Part shown: positions 7,605-15,562 of the stretch, in pieces
How positions within the stretch are numbered: the first letter of the stretch is position 1
Layout: every line of letters starts with the position of its first letter
Source: Alphaproteobacteria bacterium
Lineage (GTDB): Bacteria > Pseudomonadota > Alphaproteobacteria > UBA828
Length of the DNA: 26,858 bases
Assembly: GCA_022826345.1 (NCBI GenBank)
Contig: JAJDVB010000211.1
Coordinates: forward strand, 1-26,858
Reading direction: 5' to 3'
Position numbers and translations under genes: made by a program
The notes under the pieces: model-generated
What the model was told of the DNA's origin: nothing
Seen by the model: the letters and a program-made list of their open reading frames with translations, nothing else
The model's database searches: none

Positions 7605-9506
7605 ATGAGCCGCGAACGCTTCGATGTCATCGTGATCGGGGGCGGCCACGCCGGGTGCGAGGCCGCGGCGGCGGCCGCGCGCGTGGGCGCCGCGACGCTG
7701 CTCATCACCCAGAAGCGCGAAACCATCGGCGCGATGTCGTGCAATCCGGCGATAGGCGGGCTCGCCAAGGGCACTCTGGTGCGCGAAGTGGACGCGCTGG
7801 ACGGGCTCATGGGCCGCATCGCCGACGAGGCGGGGATTCAGTTCCGCGTGCTCAACCGCAGCAAGGGCCCGGCGGTGCGCGGGCCGAGGGCGCAGCAGGA
7901 CCGCGCGCTCTACCGGGCAGCCGTGCAAACGGCGCTTGCGGCCCAAGAGAACCTCACGATCTGCGAGGGCACGGTCGAGGACCTAGCGCTCGATGCCTCG
8001 GCGCAGGTCCAGCCCCGGGTGCGCGGCGTGGTGCTGGGGGACGGCGAACTGATCCCGGCGCCCCAGGTGGTGCTCACCACCGGCACTTTTCTGCGCGGGC
8101 TCATCCATATCGGCGAGCGGCAGATCCCGGCGGGCCGCGTCGGCGATGCGCCGGCGACAGGCCTCGCGCTCACGCTGGAGCGGCTCGGCTTCCGCCTGGG
8201 CCGGCTGAAGACGGGCACCCCGCCCCGGCTGGACGGCCGCACAATTGACTGGGCCGGGCTGGAGGCGCAGGAGGGCGACGAGCAGCCCGAGCCTTTCTCC
8301 TTCCTCACCGATGCGATCACGCGGGCTCAGGTGCGCTGTCACATCACCGCCACCGGGCCCGAGGGCCACGAGCTCATCCGCCGCAACCTCGCGCGCTCGC
8401 CCATGTATTCCGGCGCGATCGAGAGCCGCGGGCCGCGCTACTGCCCCTCCATCGAGGACAAGGTGGTGCGCTTCGCAGACCGCGCGTCGCACCAGATTTT
8501 CCTCGAGCCTGAGGGGCTTGACGACCACACGGTCTATCCCAACGGGATCTCGACCGCGCTGCCCGAGGACGTGCAGCGGGCTCTGGTGGCGACCATTCCG
8601 GGGCTGGAGCGGTCGGCGATCCTGCGGCCGGGCTACGCCATCGAGTACGACCACGTGGACCCGCGCGAGCTAAGCCCGGCGCTGGAGACCGGCCGTATCG
8701 GCGGCCTCTACCTCGCCGGCCAGATCAACGGCACCACCGGCTACGAGGAGGCCGCCGCCCAGGGCATCATCGCGGGCATCAACGCCGCGCGCGCAGCAGC
8801 CGGCGGCGGGCCGTTCACGCTGGACCGCGCTGAGGGCTACATCGGCGTGCTGATCGACGACCTGGTGACGCAGGGGGTGAGCGAGCCTTACCGCATGTTC
8901 TCGTCGCGTGCCGAGTACCGCTTGAGGCTCCGGCCGGACAATGCGGACCGCCGACTCACGGCGCGCGGCATCGAGGCCGGCTGCGTGAGTGGGGAGCGGG
9001 CGCGGCGCTTCGCCGCCAAGAACGCGGCGCTCAGCCGGGCGGAGGGTCTGCTGGACTCGCTCGATGCCACGCCTGACGCATTGCGCCGGCACGGCATCGC
9101 GGCGAACCGGGACGGGCGCAGGCGTACCGCCCGCGAGCTGATCGGCTACCCCGACGTGACCCTGGGGCAACTCGCGGCGTTCTGGCCGTCGCTGGCGGCG
9201 CTGGAACCCGCAATCGTCCAGGCCCTGGAGAACGACGCGCACTATCGGGGCTATGTGGAGCGGCAGGAGGCGGACATTGCGGCTTTTCGCCGGGACGAAG
9301 CGCTCAGGTTGCCAGGCGACCTCCGCTTCGATCTGGTGGGCGGCCTTTCCCACGAGATGCGCCAGCGTCTTGCCGCCGCGCGGCCGGCAACCCTCGGCGC
9401 GGCGGGGCGGGTGCCGGGCGTGACCCCGGCGGCGCTGACGGCGCTGCTCGCCCACGTCCGCAAGACCGACCACCGCAAGGGTGCGGCGGAGGCTGGGCGC
9501 GGCTAA
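7605..9506 (+). CDS. mnmG: tRNA uridine-34 5-carboxymethylaminomethyl modification enzyme MnmG (GidA)
   Basis: A 633-residue FAD-dependent partner of MnmE in wobble-uridine modification. The N-terminal FAD fold reads [16 protein letters not shown], followed by [11 protein letters not shown], both signatures of the family. [15 protein letters not shown] and [11 protein letters not shown] follow in the usual order, as do [21 protein letters not shown] and [19 protein letters not shown]. The C-terminal helical domain is complete. The length is typical (about 620-630). GGAGG lies 7-11 bp before the ATG. rsmG begins 6 bp after the stop, so the two are almost certainly in one transcript, as in many alphaproteobacteria. 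No key motif is missing. Confidence 0.98.
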   Translation: MSRERFDVIVIGGGHAGCEAAAAAARVGAATLLITQKRETIGAMSCNPAIGGLAKGTLVREVDALDGLMGRIADEAGIQFRVLNRSKGPAVRGPRAQQDRALYRAAVQTALAAQENLTICEGTVEDLALDASAQVQPRVRGVVLGDGELIPAPQVVLTTGTFLRGLIHIGERQIPAGRVGDAPATGLALTLERLGFRLGRLKTGTPPRLDGRTIDWAGLEAQEGDEQPEPFSFLTDAITRAQVRCHITATGPEGHELIRRNLARSPMYSGAIESRGPRYCPSIEDKVVRFADRASHQIFLEPEGLDDHTVYPNGISTALPEDVQRALVATIPGLERSAILRPGYAIEYDHVDPRELSPALETGRIGGLYLAGQINGTTGYEEAAAQGIIAGINAARAAAGGGPFTLDRAEGYIGVLIDDLVTQGVSEPYRMFSSRAEYRLRLRPDNADRRLTARGIEAGCVSGERARRFAAKNAALSRAEGLLDSLDATPDALRRHGIAANRDGRRRTARELIGYPDVTLGQLAAFWPSLAALEPAIVQALENDAHYRGYVERQEADIAAFRRDEALRLPGDLRFDLVGGLSHEMRQRLAAARPATLGAAGRVPGVTPAALTALLAHVRKTDHRKGAAEAGRG

Positions 9507-9511
9507 ACCGG

Positions 9512-10141
9512 ATGGAGCCGGGCGAGGCCTTCCGGCGCGATGTTTCACGTGAAACACGCGAGCGGCTTGAGATCTACGAGACCCTCCTCCGCCAACGGCA
9601 GCGGCACACCAATCTGGTCTCGGCGGCGTCGCTCCCCGCGCTCTGGACCCGCCATTTCCTCGATTCAGCACAACTCGCTCCCCTGCTCGCCGACGATCCC
9701 ATGGGCCACGCGGTGGACGTCGGCAGCGGCGCGGGTTTCCCCGGCATGGTGCTCGCGATCCTCGACGGCAGCCGTCGGGTCTCCCTGGTCGAGGCCAACG
9801 GCAAGCGCTGCGCCTTTCTGCGCGAGGTGGCAGACGCCACCGGCACCCAGGTCACGGTGATCGAGGGCCGCCTTGAGGCGCCGGACACCCAAGCTGCACT
9901 CGCGCCGGCCGGCACGATCGTCGCCCGCGCCTGCGCGCCGCTGGTCGATTTGCTAGGTCTTGTTTTCCCCGTGCTGGACTCCCATACATATTGTATATTC
10001 CCGAAAGGACGCCGCTACCGGAGCGAGCTGGAGGCAGCCCGCCGCCGGTGGGATTTCGGGGCAGACATCGTCCCCAGCCAGACGGCGGCCGAGGCGCGGA
10101 TACTGAGGATCAGCGATGTCGAACGGCGCCGCCGCCCCTGA
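9512..10141 (+). CDS. rsmG: 16S rRNA (guanine-527-N7)-methyltransferase RsmG (GidB)
   Basis: A 209-residue SAM-dependent methyltransferase for G527 in the 530 loop of 16S rRNA. The RHTNLVS segment near residues 31-37 corresponds to the family's conserved 'N-L' region. HFLDSAQLAPLL precedes the SAM-binding motif VDVGSGAGFPGMVLAI at about 69-83. EANGKRCAFLREV follows. The reading frame near the start contains the parS palindrome: codons 11-15 (Val-Ser-Arg-Glu-Thr) plus the last base of Asp10. The protein sequence there is thus constrained by a DNA site. The 3' end overlaps the parA start by 26 bp. The gene lies 6 bp after mnmG. Confidence 0.95.
   Translation: MEPGEAFRRDVSRETRERLEIYETLLRQRQRHTNLVSAASLPALWTRHFLDSAQLAPLLADDPMGHAVDVGSGAGFPGMVLAILDGSRRVSLVEANGKRCAFLREVADATGTQVTVIEGRLEAPDTQAALAPAGTIVARACAPLVDLLGLVFPVLDSHTYCIFPKGRRYRSELEAARRRWDFGADIVPSQTAAEARILRISDVERRRRP
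9541..9556. other. parS centromere site (ParB-binding palindrome)
   Basis: A perfect 16-bp palindrome, TGTTTCACGTGAAACA, identical to the canonical bacterial parS consensus. It lies inside the rsmG coding sequence, about 0.56 kb upstream of parA and 1.4 kb upstream of parB. ParB would load here and spread to form the partition complex. Chance occurrence of a specific 16-mer in 27 kb is negligible. I saw no second full copy in this window, but my scan was by eye. Confidence 0.93.
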
Positions 10142-10967
10142 GCCAAGCACCACGCGTGCGCCGGCCCCGGCGGGGCGGCCCCGGATCATCGCGATCGCGA
10201 ACCAGAAGGGCGGCGTCGGCAAGACCACCACCGCCATCAACCTGGGCACCGCGCTCGCGGCGGCAGGCAGGCCGGTGCTGCTCCTCGACCTCGACCCGCA
10301 GGGGAACGCCAGCACCGGCCTCGGCATCCCGCCGGCGGAGCGCGCGCCCGGTTCCTACGGGCTGCTTCAGGGCACGCCGCTCGCCGCAGCCCGGCGGAAG
10401 ACCGCGGTGCCGGGGCTTACCATTGTGCCGGCGACCCGCGACCTCGCCGGTGCCGAGATCGAGCTATCCCAGAGTCCCCGCCCGCAGCAATGCCTGAAGG
10501 AGGCGTTGGCGCCGGCCCTCGACCGCGAGCGGGTGCTGTCCCACGTGCTGATCGATTGCCCGCCCTCCCTTGGCATGCTAACTGTTAACGCTCTGGTCGC
10601 CGCGGACTCCGTGCTGGTGCCGCTGCAGTGTGAATTCCTTGCACTTGAAGGACTTAGCCAGGTGCTCAGCATCGTCGAGCGCGTGCGCACCGCCTTCAAC
10701 CCCACACTCCATGTGCAGGGCATCGTCCTTACCATGTACGACAAGCGGAACAATCTCTCCGCGCAGGTGCGGGACGACGTGCGCGCGCACCTGGGCGATG
10801 CGGTGTACGAGACCATCATCCCGCGCAACGTGCGGGTTTCCGAGGCGCCGTCTTACGGTGTTCCCGTTTTGCTCCACGATTTTCGCTGCTCCGGTGCCCA
10901 AGCCTACGCGCATTTGGCCGGAGAGCTGCTCCGGCGCGAGCGAATTCAGAAGGAGAGCGCAGCATGA
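10116..10967 (+). CDS. parA: Chromosome-partitioning ATPase ParA (Soj)
   Basis: A 283-residue deviant-Walker ATPase that binds DNA non-specifically in its ATP dimer form and drives movement of ParB-parS complexes. The deviant Walker A motif KGGVGKTT is at 31-38, with the signature lysine. LLDLDPQGNAST follows at about 57-67, and IDCPPSLGMLTVNAL is the Walker B region. The first 20 residues are a Pro/Ala-rich extension. The start at 10116 has a GAGGA site 6-10 bp upstream and lies inside the end of rsmG. The stop shares ATGA with parB, indicating translational coupling and matched ParA:ParB levels. Confidence 0.96.
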   Translation: MSNGAAAPEPSTTRAPAPAGRPRIIAIANQKGGVGKTTTAINLGTALAAAGRPVLLLDLDPQGNASTGLGIPPAERAPGSYGLLQGTPLAAARRKTAVPGLTIVPATRDLAGAEIELSQSPRPQQCLKEALAPALDRERVLSHVLIDCPPSLGMLTVNALVAADSVLVPLQCEFLALEGLSQVLSIVERVRTAFNPTLHVQGIVLTMYDKRNNLSAQVRDDVRAHLGDAVYETIIPRNVRVSEAPSYGVPVLLHDFRCSGAQAYAHLAGELLRRERIQKESAA

Positions 10968-11887
10968 CAACCGATGCGAGCGGCCAGCCGCGCCAGCGCG
11001 GCCTCGGCAAGGGCCTCGCCGCCCTCCTCGGCGAAACCATGGAGCCGGCCGCGACCGGCACACGGGAGGGTGCGCTGCTCTCCATCCCCATCGAGCACTT
11101 GGCGCCCCACCCCAACCAGCCGCGCCAACGCTTCGACGAGGCGGAGATCGAGAGCCTGGCCGCCTCGATCCGCGAAAAGGGCGTGGTTCAGCCCCTGGTG
11201 GTGCGGCCCGGCCCTGAGGGCGACGACGGCGCGCCCTACCAGATCGTCGCTGGCGAGCGGCGCTGGCGGGCGGCGCAGCGGGCCGGGCTTCACGAGCTGC
11301 CGGCGGTGGTGCGCCACCTGAGCGATTCCGAGAGCGTCGAGATCGCGCTGGTCGAGAACCTGCAACGCCGCGACCTGAACCCGCTGGAGGAAGCCGCCGC
11401 CTACCGCCGCCTGATCCGCGAGTTCGACCACCGGCAGGAGGACGTGGCCAGCGCGCTCGGCAAGTCCCGCAGCCACGTGGCCAACACGGTGCGCCTGCTC
11501 GATCTGCCCGAGAAGGTGAAGGCACTGGTCGGCGACGGCACGCTGAGCGCCGGCCACGGCCGCGCGCTGCTGGTGGCCGCCGACCCGGCTGCGCTTTCGG
11601 ATACCGTGGTGCGACTGGGGCTTACCGTACGCCAGACCGAGGCTCTGGTGCGCCGCGCGGGAGAGGGGCGCGCCCGCAAGCCGAAGCGCCGAACGGACGA
11701 CCCCAACCTCAAGTCGCTGCAGACCGATCTCAGCAGCGCGCTCGGCCTCAAGGTCACCATCGACCCCGCCGCCCGCGGTGCCGGCGGCCGCCTCACCATC
11801 GCCTACAAGGAACCCGAGCAGCTCGACGCGCTCATCGGCCGCCTGCGTGCGAGCCCGCTCCCCCGCCCGCCCCTCAAGGCCGTGTAG
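10964..11887 (+). CDS. parB: Chromosome-partitioning protein ParB (Spo0J), CTP-dependent clamp
   Basis: A 307-residue ParB. The N-terminal RGLGKGLAALLGE tag, contacted by ParA, is at about 12-24. The CTP-binding ParB/Srx domain follows: IEHLAPHPNQPRQRF, then GERRWRAAQRAG, then ENLQRRDLNPLEEA. The helix-turn-helix that reads parS is about 150-215 (DVASALGKSRSHVANTVRLL). A basic linker and the C-terminal dimerisation domain follow. The ATG overlaps the parA stop by 4 bp, with AAGGAG upstream. The perfect parS at 9541-9556 is its expected target. No terminator is obvious after the stop. Confidence 0.97.
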   Translation: MTTDASGQPRQRGLGKGLAALLGETMEPAATGTREGALLSIPIEHLAPHPNQPRQRFDEAEIESLAASIREKGVVQPLVVRPGPEGDDGAPYQIVAGERRWRAAQRAGLHELPAVVRHLSDSESVEIALVENLQRRDLNPLEEAAAYRRLIREFDHRQEDVASALGKSRSHVANTVRLLDLPEKVKALVGDGTLSAGHGRALLVAADPAALSDTVVRLGLTVRQTEALVRRAGEGRARKPKRRTDDPNLKSLQTDLSSALGLKVTIDPAARGAGGRLTIAYKEPEQLDALIGRLRASPLPRPPLKAV

Positions 11888-12227
11888 GGGTGGCACAACT
11901 ATTCCCCGTCTAAATCAACGGGTTAGGCGTGTGGCCGCAACAATTCTTATCTAGCTACCCATTACCCGTTGGATCGACTTGGCTTGCGGACCCGCTGCCC
12001 TTCATTTTATTATCATGCCACGCTATTTTTCGGCTTTCGGTGCCGATCCCATGCAGCGCGGCGATTCTGCACTCGCCGCGCATAGCTGCAAACTTGGGTT
12101 ATTGCCCCGGACCAAGGTGCGGTGCACAGCACGAGCCTCCGGCGTCAGTATGTCGATGCGGCAGCGCAGCGAACACCTTCGGTCGGGCAAAGCGCGCGAG
12201 TGTGCGTGCCTCTATTCCACGAGCGCG

Positions 12228-12298
12228 ATCCCGTCCCGCGGAATCCCACCTATCCCGGTTAATCTCACTTAATCCCGGCGAGTCCCACATTCGTCACG
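12228..12298. repeat. Degenerate short repeats with about 10-bp spacing
   Basis: ATCCC-like cores start at 12228, 12233, 12243, 12252, 12262, 12272 and 12282, with a weaker one at 12293. From 12243 on, units alternate between an ATCYCAC type and an ATCCCGG type, giving a 20-bp superperiod. The spacing equals about one helical turn, so the motifs would lie on one face of the DNA. The copies are too few and too divergent to call an iteron array. What they do is not known. Confidence 0.4.
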
Positions 12299-12333
12299 GG
12301 ATGCGCTCTTGGCCCACTCATGCTTCCGCGCTG

Positions 12334-12430
12334 TCGTGACCGGGTTGTTTCCGGCCATCCACATGTGTGTCAGACGAATGGCGAAGCCGGCGGCTATGGA
12401 TGCGCGGATCAAGTCCGCGCATGACGGCGG
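12334..12430. repeat. Dispersed intergenic palindromic repeat (alphaproteobacterial type)
   Basis: Contains a perfect hairpin TGCGCGGA-TCAAG-TCCGCGCA at 12401-12421, plus complementary CATCCA (near 12356) and TGGATG (near 12397) arms. On the minus strand one frame reads VMRGLDPRIH...VDGRKQPGHD. I recognise this from many spurious small ORFs in alphaproteobacteria, where the phrase marks a widespread intergenic repeat family. Other copies should exist in this genome; none is in this window. Confidence 0.7.
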
Positions 12431-12484
12431 GAGTTGTTGGGTTGTAGTGCGCGACGCAGGCTTGCGTGAATATATATGTCGAGC

Positions 12485-12504
12485 GCAAGGCCCTCCGGGC
12501 TTGC
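12485..12504 (-). terminator. Candidate terminator hairpin after rho
   Basis: An 8-bp GC-rich stem, GCAAGCCC pairing with GGGCCTTGC (one bulged C) around a 3-nt loop, read on the minus strand. It starts 4 bp after the rho stop codon. It is followed by an AT-rich stretch (ACATATATATTC) rather than a clean T-run, so intrinsic termination would be weak. Confidence 0.4.
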
Positions 12505-12508
12505 ACGA

Positions 12509-13765
12509 CTACGTGTTCATCGAGGCGAAGAACTCCTCGTTGGTCTTGGTCGTCTTGAGTTTGTCAACCAAGAACTCCATGGCGTCCACCGTGCCCATGG
12601 GCGAAAGGATGCGGCGCAGCACCCACATCTTGGCAAGCGTCGCGCGGTCGACCAGCAGCTCCTCCTTGCGGGTGCCGGAACGCGCGATATCCATGCTGGG
12701 CCAAGTGCGCTTGTCGGCGAGCTTGCGGTCCAGAATGATTTCGGAGTTGCCGGTGCCCTTGAACTCCTCGAAGATCACCTCGTCCATGCGCGAGCCCGTG
12801 TCGATCAGCGCCGTCGCGATGATAGTGAGCGAGCCGCCGTGCTCGATGTTGCGCGCGGCGCCGAAGAAGCGCTTGGGCCGCTGCAGCGCGTTGGCGTCCA
12901 CGCCGCCGGTCAGCACCTTGCCCGACGACGGCACCACGGTGTTGTAAGCGCGGGCGAGGCGGGTGATCGAGTCCAGCAGGATCACCACGTCGCGCTTATG
13001 CTCCACCAGCCGCTTCGCCTTCTCGATCACCATCTCCGCCACCTGGACGTGGCGCGACGCCGGCTCGTCGAAGGTGGAGCTCACCACCTCGCCCTTGACC
13101 GAGCGGTCCATGTCGGTGACCTCTTCGGGCCGCTCATCCACCAGCAGCACGATGAGATAAGCCTCGGGGTGGTTCTCCTCGATCGAGTGCGCGATGTTCT
13201 GCAGCATCATGGTCTTGCCGGTGCGCGGCGGGGCGACGATCAACGCTCGCTGCCCTTTGCCGAGCGGCGCCACGATGTCGAGGATGCGGCTGGTGGTGTC
13301 CTTCTTCTTGGGGTCGGCGATCTCCATGCTGAAGCGCTGCTCGGGGTAGAGCGGCGTCAGGTTGTCGAAGTTGACCTTGTGGCGGAGGTTCTCCGGCGGG
13401 TCGAAGTTGATGTTGTTGAGCTTGAGCAGCGCGAAGTAGCGCTCGCCGTCACGGGGCGCGCGGATCTGGCCCTCCAGCGTGTCGCCGGTGCGGAGCCCGA
13501 AGCGGCGGATTTGGCTCGGGCTCACGTAGATGTCGTCGGGGCCGGGCAGGTAATTGGACTCCGGCGAGCGCAGGAAGCCGAAGCCGTCCTGCAAGGTCTC
13601 CAGCACGCCCGAGCCGAAGATCGCCTGATCGTTCTCGGCAAGTTGCCGGAGGATCGCGAACATCAGGTCCTGCCGGCGCATCGAGTTTGCGTTCTCGATC
13701 TCGAGCTCTTCGGCGTAGTCGATCAGCTGAGTCGGGGTCTGGGTCTTGAGCTCTTGCAGGTGCAT
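12509..13765 (-). CDS. rho: Transcription termination factor Rho
   Basis: A 418-residue hexameric RNA helicase/ATPase, one residue shorter than the E. coli protein. The ATG at 13763-13765 gives [20 protein letters not shown], the normal Rho N-terminus; a longer frame adds 21 non-homologous residues. The RNA-binding cold-shock fold has GFGFLR at 61-66, at the same numbers as E. coli. Walker A APPRTGKT is at 178-185. [13 protein letters not shown] is the Walker B neighbourhood. The Q-loop and R-loop region includes [21 protein letters not shown]. The gene converges with parB and lies downstream of dcd on the same strand with a 213-bp gap that probably holds its own promoter and leader. Adjacency to hem genes near oriC is usual in alphaproteobacteria. 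Confidence 0.98.
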   Translation of the reverse strand: MHLQELKTQTPTQLIDYAEELEIENANSMRRQDLMFAILRQLAENDQAIFGSGVLETLQDGFGFLRSPESNYLPGPDDIYVSPSQIRRFGLRTGDTLEGQIRAPRDGERYFALLKLNNINFDPPENLRHKVNFDNLTPLYPEQRFSMEIADPKKKDTTSRILDIVAPLGKGQRALIVAPPRTGKTMMLQNIAHSIEENHPEAYLIVLLVDERPEEVTDMDRSVKGEVVSSTFDEPASRHVQVAEMVIEKAKRLVEHKRDVVILLDSITRLARAYNTVVPSSGKVLTGGVDANALQRPKRFFGAARNIEHGGSLTIIATALIDTGSRMDEVIFEEFKGTGNSEIILDRKLADKRTWPSMDIARSGTRKEELLVDRATLAKMWVLRRILSPMGTVDAMEFLVDKLKTTKTNEEFFASMNT

Positions 13766-13978
13766 GACGGGAGCTGCCGTTGTGGAGCGGAAACCGCACC
13801 GCCGGCCGGCGGCACGCTGAGGGCGCAAACCTAGTGAGAACGGCGTGCGGTTTATTTTTCCGAGAGAATGCGCCGAAGACGGGCAGGGAGCCCGCCCGCT
13901 GCGGCGGACGCGTACGCTACCCTATCGGGTGGCGTTCCGCCGTGTCAAACGAAGATTCCATGTCGGTATTCCAAGCAC
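13766..13978 (-). promoter_or_regulatory. dcd-rho gap: candidate dcd terminator stems and rho promoter/leader
   Basis: A perfect TTGACA lies on the minus strand at 13943-13948, the best -35 hexamer seen in the window. A weak -10 (GATAGG) would follow after 16 bp. Two stem-loops also lie here: 13904-13940 (9-bp stem with one mismatch, plus a 5-bp outer stem after a bulge) and 13880-13898 (8 bp with one wobble). They could end dcd transcription or act in the rho leader, since Rho autoregulates by attenuation in other bacteria. The -35 overlaps the end of the first stem region, so not all of these need be real. Confidence 0.35.
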
Positions 13979-15097
13979 TCATGGGGCCCCGCCGTCATCG
14001 GACAGGGGCCGCTTGAACTGCTTGGCGAGCGCGAGCCCCTGGCGCTGGTAGGAGGAACCGATGCCGTGACCGTAGAGCTCGGCGGGGCGTTCGGTCAGCG
14101 GCTCGAACAGGAGGCGGCCGATGGTCTGGCCGTCCTCGATCACGAAGGGCACGTCGTGGGAGCGCACTTCGAGCACCGCGCGCGTGCCACCGCCGCCGGC
14201 CTCGTCGTGCCCGAAGCCCGGATCGAAGAAGCCCGCGTAGTGCGCGCGGAACTCGCCCACGAGGGTGTCGTAGGCCACCATCTCTGCGGCGTGGTCCGGT
14301 GGGATGCGCACGGCTTCCTTGGACGCCAGGATGTAGAAATCGTCCGGGTTCAGGATCACGCCGCCGCCGAAGGGGCGCGCGATCGACTCCCAGAAATCGG
14401 CGGGCTCGTAGCGGCCGACCACGTCGATGTCGATCAGATCGGCGTGGCGCTTGGCCTTCCAACCCACGAGGCCAGCACCAACGCCGGCGAGATCGACGGA
14501 GAGCGGCAGGCCGCCGGCAAACCCCCCGCGCGCGACCTCGCCCTCGACCAGCTGCCGCTCGGCGTGCAGACGCTCGAGCGCGCCTTCGGAATAGCTGGGG
14601 TCGCCTCGCTTGAAGCGGATCTGGTTGAGCCGGCTGCCAGCGCGGACCACGATGCTGAAGGTGCGGGGTGAGACCTCGGCATAAAGCGGGCCCCCGTAAC
14701 CGGCCTGCACCCGGTCGAACTCGTGCGCCTCGTCGGCGATCAACCGGGTGAAGATGTCGAGCCGCCCGGTGGAACTCTTGGGGTTGGCGTGTGCGGCGAC
14801 ATCGGCCGCGAGCGCGAGGCGTTCCATCAGCGGCACGATGTAGACGCAGCCCCGCTCCAGCACGGCGCTGGGTGTGAGGTCGATCTCGTGCATGCCGAGG
14901 CGCGCGATCTTGGCGCTCACGCTCTCGCGGCCCGGCAGGAAGCTCGCGCGCACCCGGTATGCGATCGGCCCGAGCCTGAGATCGAGGCTCGCGGGCTGGA
15001 TCTGGGGCGCGCCGATGGGCTCGTCCGCAGCGACGCCACCGCGCTCGATCAACGCCGCGATCGCAGTGCTGGAGAGGACCCCGGCTCGCTCAGTCAC
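13979..15097 (-). CDS. dcd: dCTP deaminase, long two-domain alphaproteobacterial form
   Basis: A 372-residue protein of the long 2'-deoxycytidine 5'-triphosphate deaminase type, about twice the length of E. coli Dcd (193 aa). It should convert dCTP to dUTP, feeding dTMP synthesis. Two Dcd/dUTPase-like folds are visible. The first, up to about residue 180, includes QIQPASLDLRLG and ANPKSSTGRLDIFTRLIAD. The second, about 185-365, includes LEVRSHDVPFVIEDGQTIGRL and ends with GSSYQRQGLALAKQF. The start is GTG (15095-15097), 21 bp after the hemJ stop with a GAGAGG site, so it is probably co-transcribed with hemE-hemH-hemJ. Which half carries the active site cannot be settled by eye. Confidence 0.88.
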   Translation of the reverse strand: MTERAGVLSSTAIAALIERGGVAADEPIGAPQIQPASLDLRLGPIAYRVRASFLPGRESVSAKIARLGMHEIDLTPSAVLERGCVYIVPLMERLALAADVAAHANPKSSTGRLDIFTRLIADEAHEFDRVQAGYGGPLYAEVSPRTFSIVVRAGSRLNQIRFKRGDPSYSEGALERLHAERQLVEGEVARGGFAGGLPLSVDLAGVGAGLVGWKAKRHADLIDIDVVGRYEPADFWESIARPFGGGVILNPDDFYILASKEAVRIPPDHAAEMVAYDTLVGEFRAHYAGFFDPGFGHDEAGGGGTRAVLEVRSHDVPFVIEDGQTIGRLLFEPLTERPAELYGHGIGSSYQRQGLALAKQFKRPLSDDGGAP

Positions 15098-15118
15098 GCC
15101 TCTCGCTCCCCACCCGGC

Positions 15119-15562
15119 TCAGAACGGCCTGACGATGACCATGATGACAATAGCGATCATCGCGAGCGTGGGCACCTCGTTCACCCAGCGGTAGAAGCGG
15201 GCGCTACGGCGGTTGCGGTCGGCGGCGAAGTCGCGGCGCCAGCGCGCGAGCAACCCGTGGAAGGCGGCGAGCAGCGCCACCAGCACAAGCTTGACGTAGA
15301 CCCAGATGTCGCCCGACCAGTCCACCACGCCGGGCTGGGCCAGCAGGGCGCCGCCGAAGCCGAAGCTCGCCACCATCGCCGGGTTGATGATGATCCGGAG
15401 CAGTCGGCGCTCCATGACCTTCAGGGTCTCGGAGAGTTCGGAGCCCGGCTCGGCATCGGCGTGATAGACGTAGAGCCGGGGCAGATAGAGCATCCCCGCC
15501 ATCCAGGCGATCACAGCGATCACGTGGAGCGCCCTGAGCCAGATGTAGAGATCGTCGGCCAT
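15119..15562 (-). CDS. hemJ: Protoporphyrinogen IX oxidase HemJ
   Basis: A 147-residue integral membrane protein of the HemJ/UPF0093 family, which oxidises protoporphyrinogen IX to protoporphyrin IX in bacteria lacking HemY or HemG. About four hydrophobic helices are visible: 8-30, 58-78, 88-106 and 129-145. His13 in LRALHVIAVIAWMAGMLYLPR matches the conserved helix-1 histidine (heme ligand in studied members). Lys91 and the C-terminal RFYRWVNEVPTL motif also fit the family. The ATG overlaps the hemH stop (ATGA), placing it directly between hemH and dcd in the operon. A longer start inside hemH is possible but lacks homology. Confidence 0.93.
   Translation of the reverse strand: MADDLYIWLRALHVIAVIAWMAGMLYLPRLYVYHADAEPGSELSETLKVMERRLLRIIINPAMVASFGFGGALLAQPGVVDWSGDIWVYVKLVLVALLAAFHGLLARWRRDFAADRNRRSARFYRWVNEVPTLAMIAIVIMVIVRPF

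Larger units (their letters stand above)
11888..12508. other. Non-coding gap between convergent parB and rho
   Basis: About 620 bp with no convincing gene. It is AT-richer than its neighbours at 11890-12030. Open frames here, such as 11979-12272 on the plus strand, match nothing I know and lack the third-position GC bias of the flanking genes. It contains a weak stem-loop (CCCGT/ACGGG, 11905-11922) after parB, a run of spaced ATCCC-type motifs, a dispersed palindromic repeat and a hairpin at the 3' end of rho; the last three are listed separately. Since the two genes converge, it is mainly a shared 3' region. Confidence 0.7.

Noticed and set aside
9540..9860. A 106-codon frame starting MFHVKH within rsmG.
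   Set aside because: It is an alternative-frame reading of parS and rsmG; the rsmG frame has the real methyltransferase motifs.
11905..11922. A stem-loop after parB considered as an intrinsic terminator.
   Set aside because: The stem is only 5 bp and no T-run follows, so it is not listed as a terminator feature.
11979..12272. A 97-codon plus-strand frame in the parB-rho gap.
   Set aside because: It has no known motif, no good ribosome binding site and no codon bias like its neighbours. It overlaps the degenerate repeats.
12318..12506. A 62-codon minus-strand small protein after rho.
   Set aside because: It is the translation of the dispersed palindromic repeat, a common source of false small ORFs in alphaproteobacteria.
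12476..13834. A 452-codon plus-strand frame opposite rho.
   Set aside because: It is fully antisense to rho, is repetitive in Val/Arg/His/Asp and Leu, and shows no recognisable domain or ribosome binding site.
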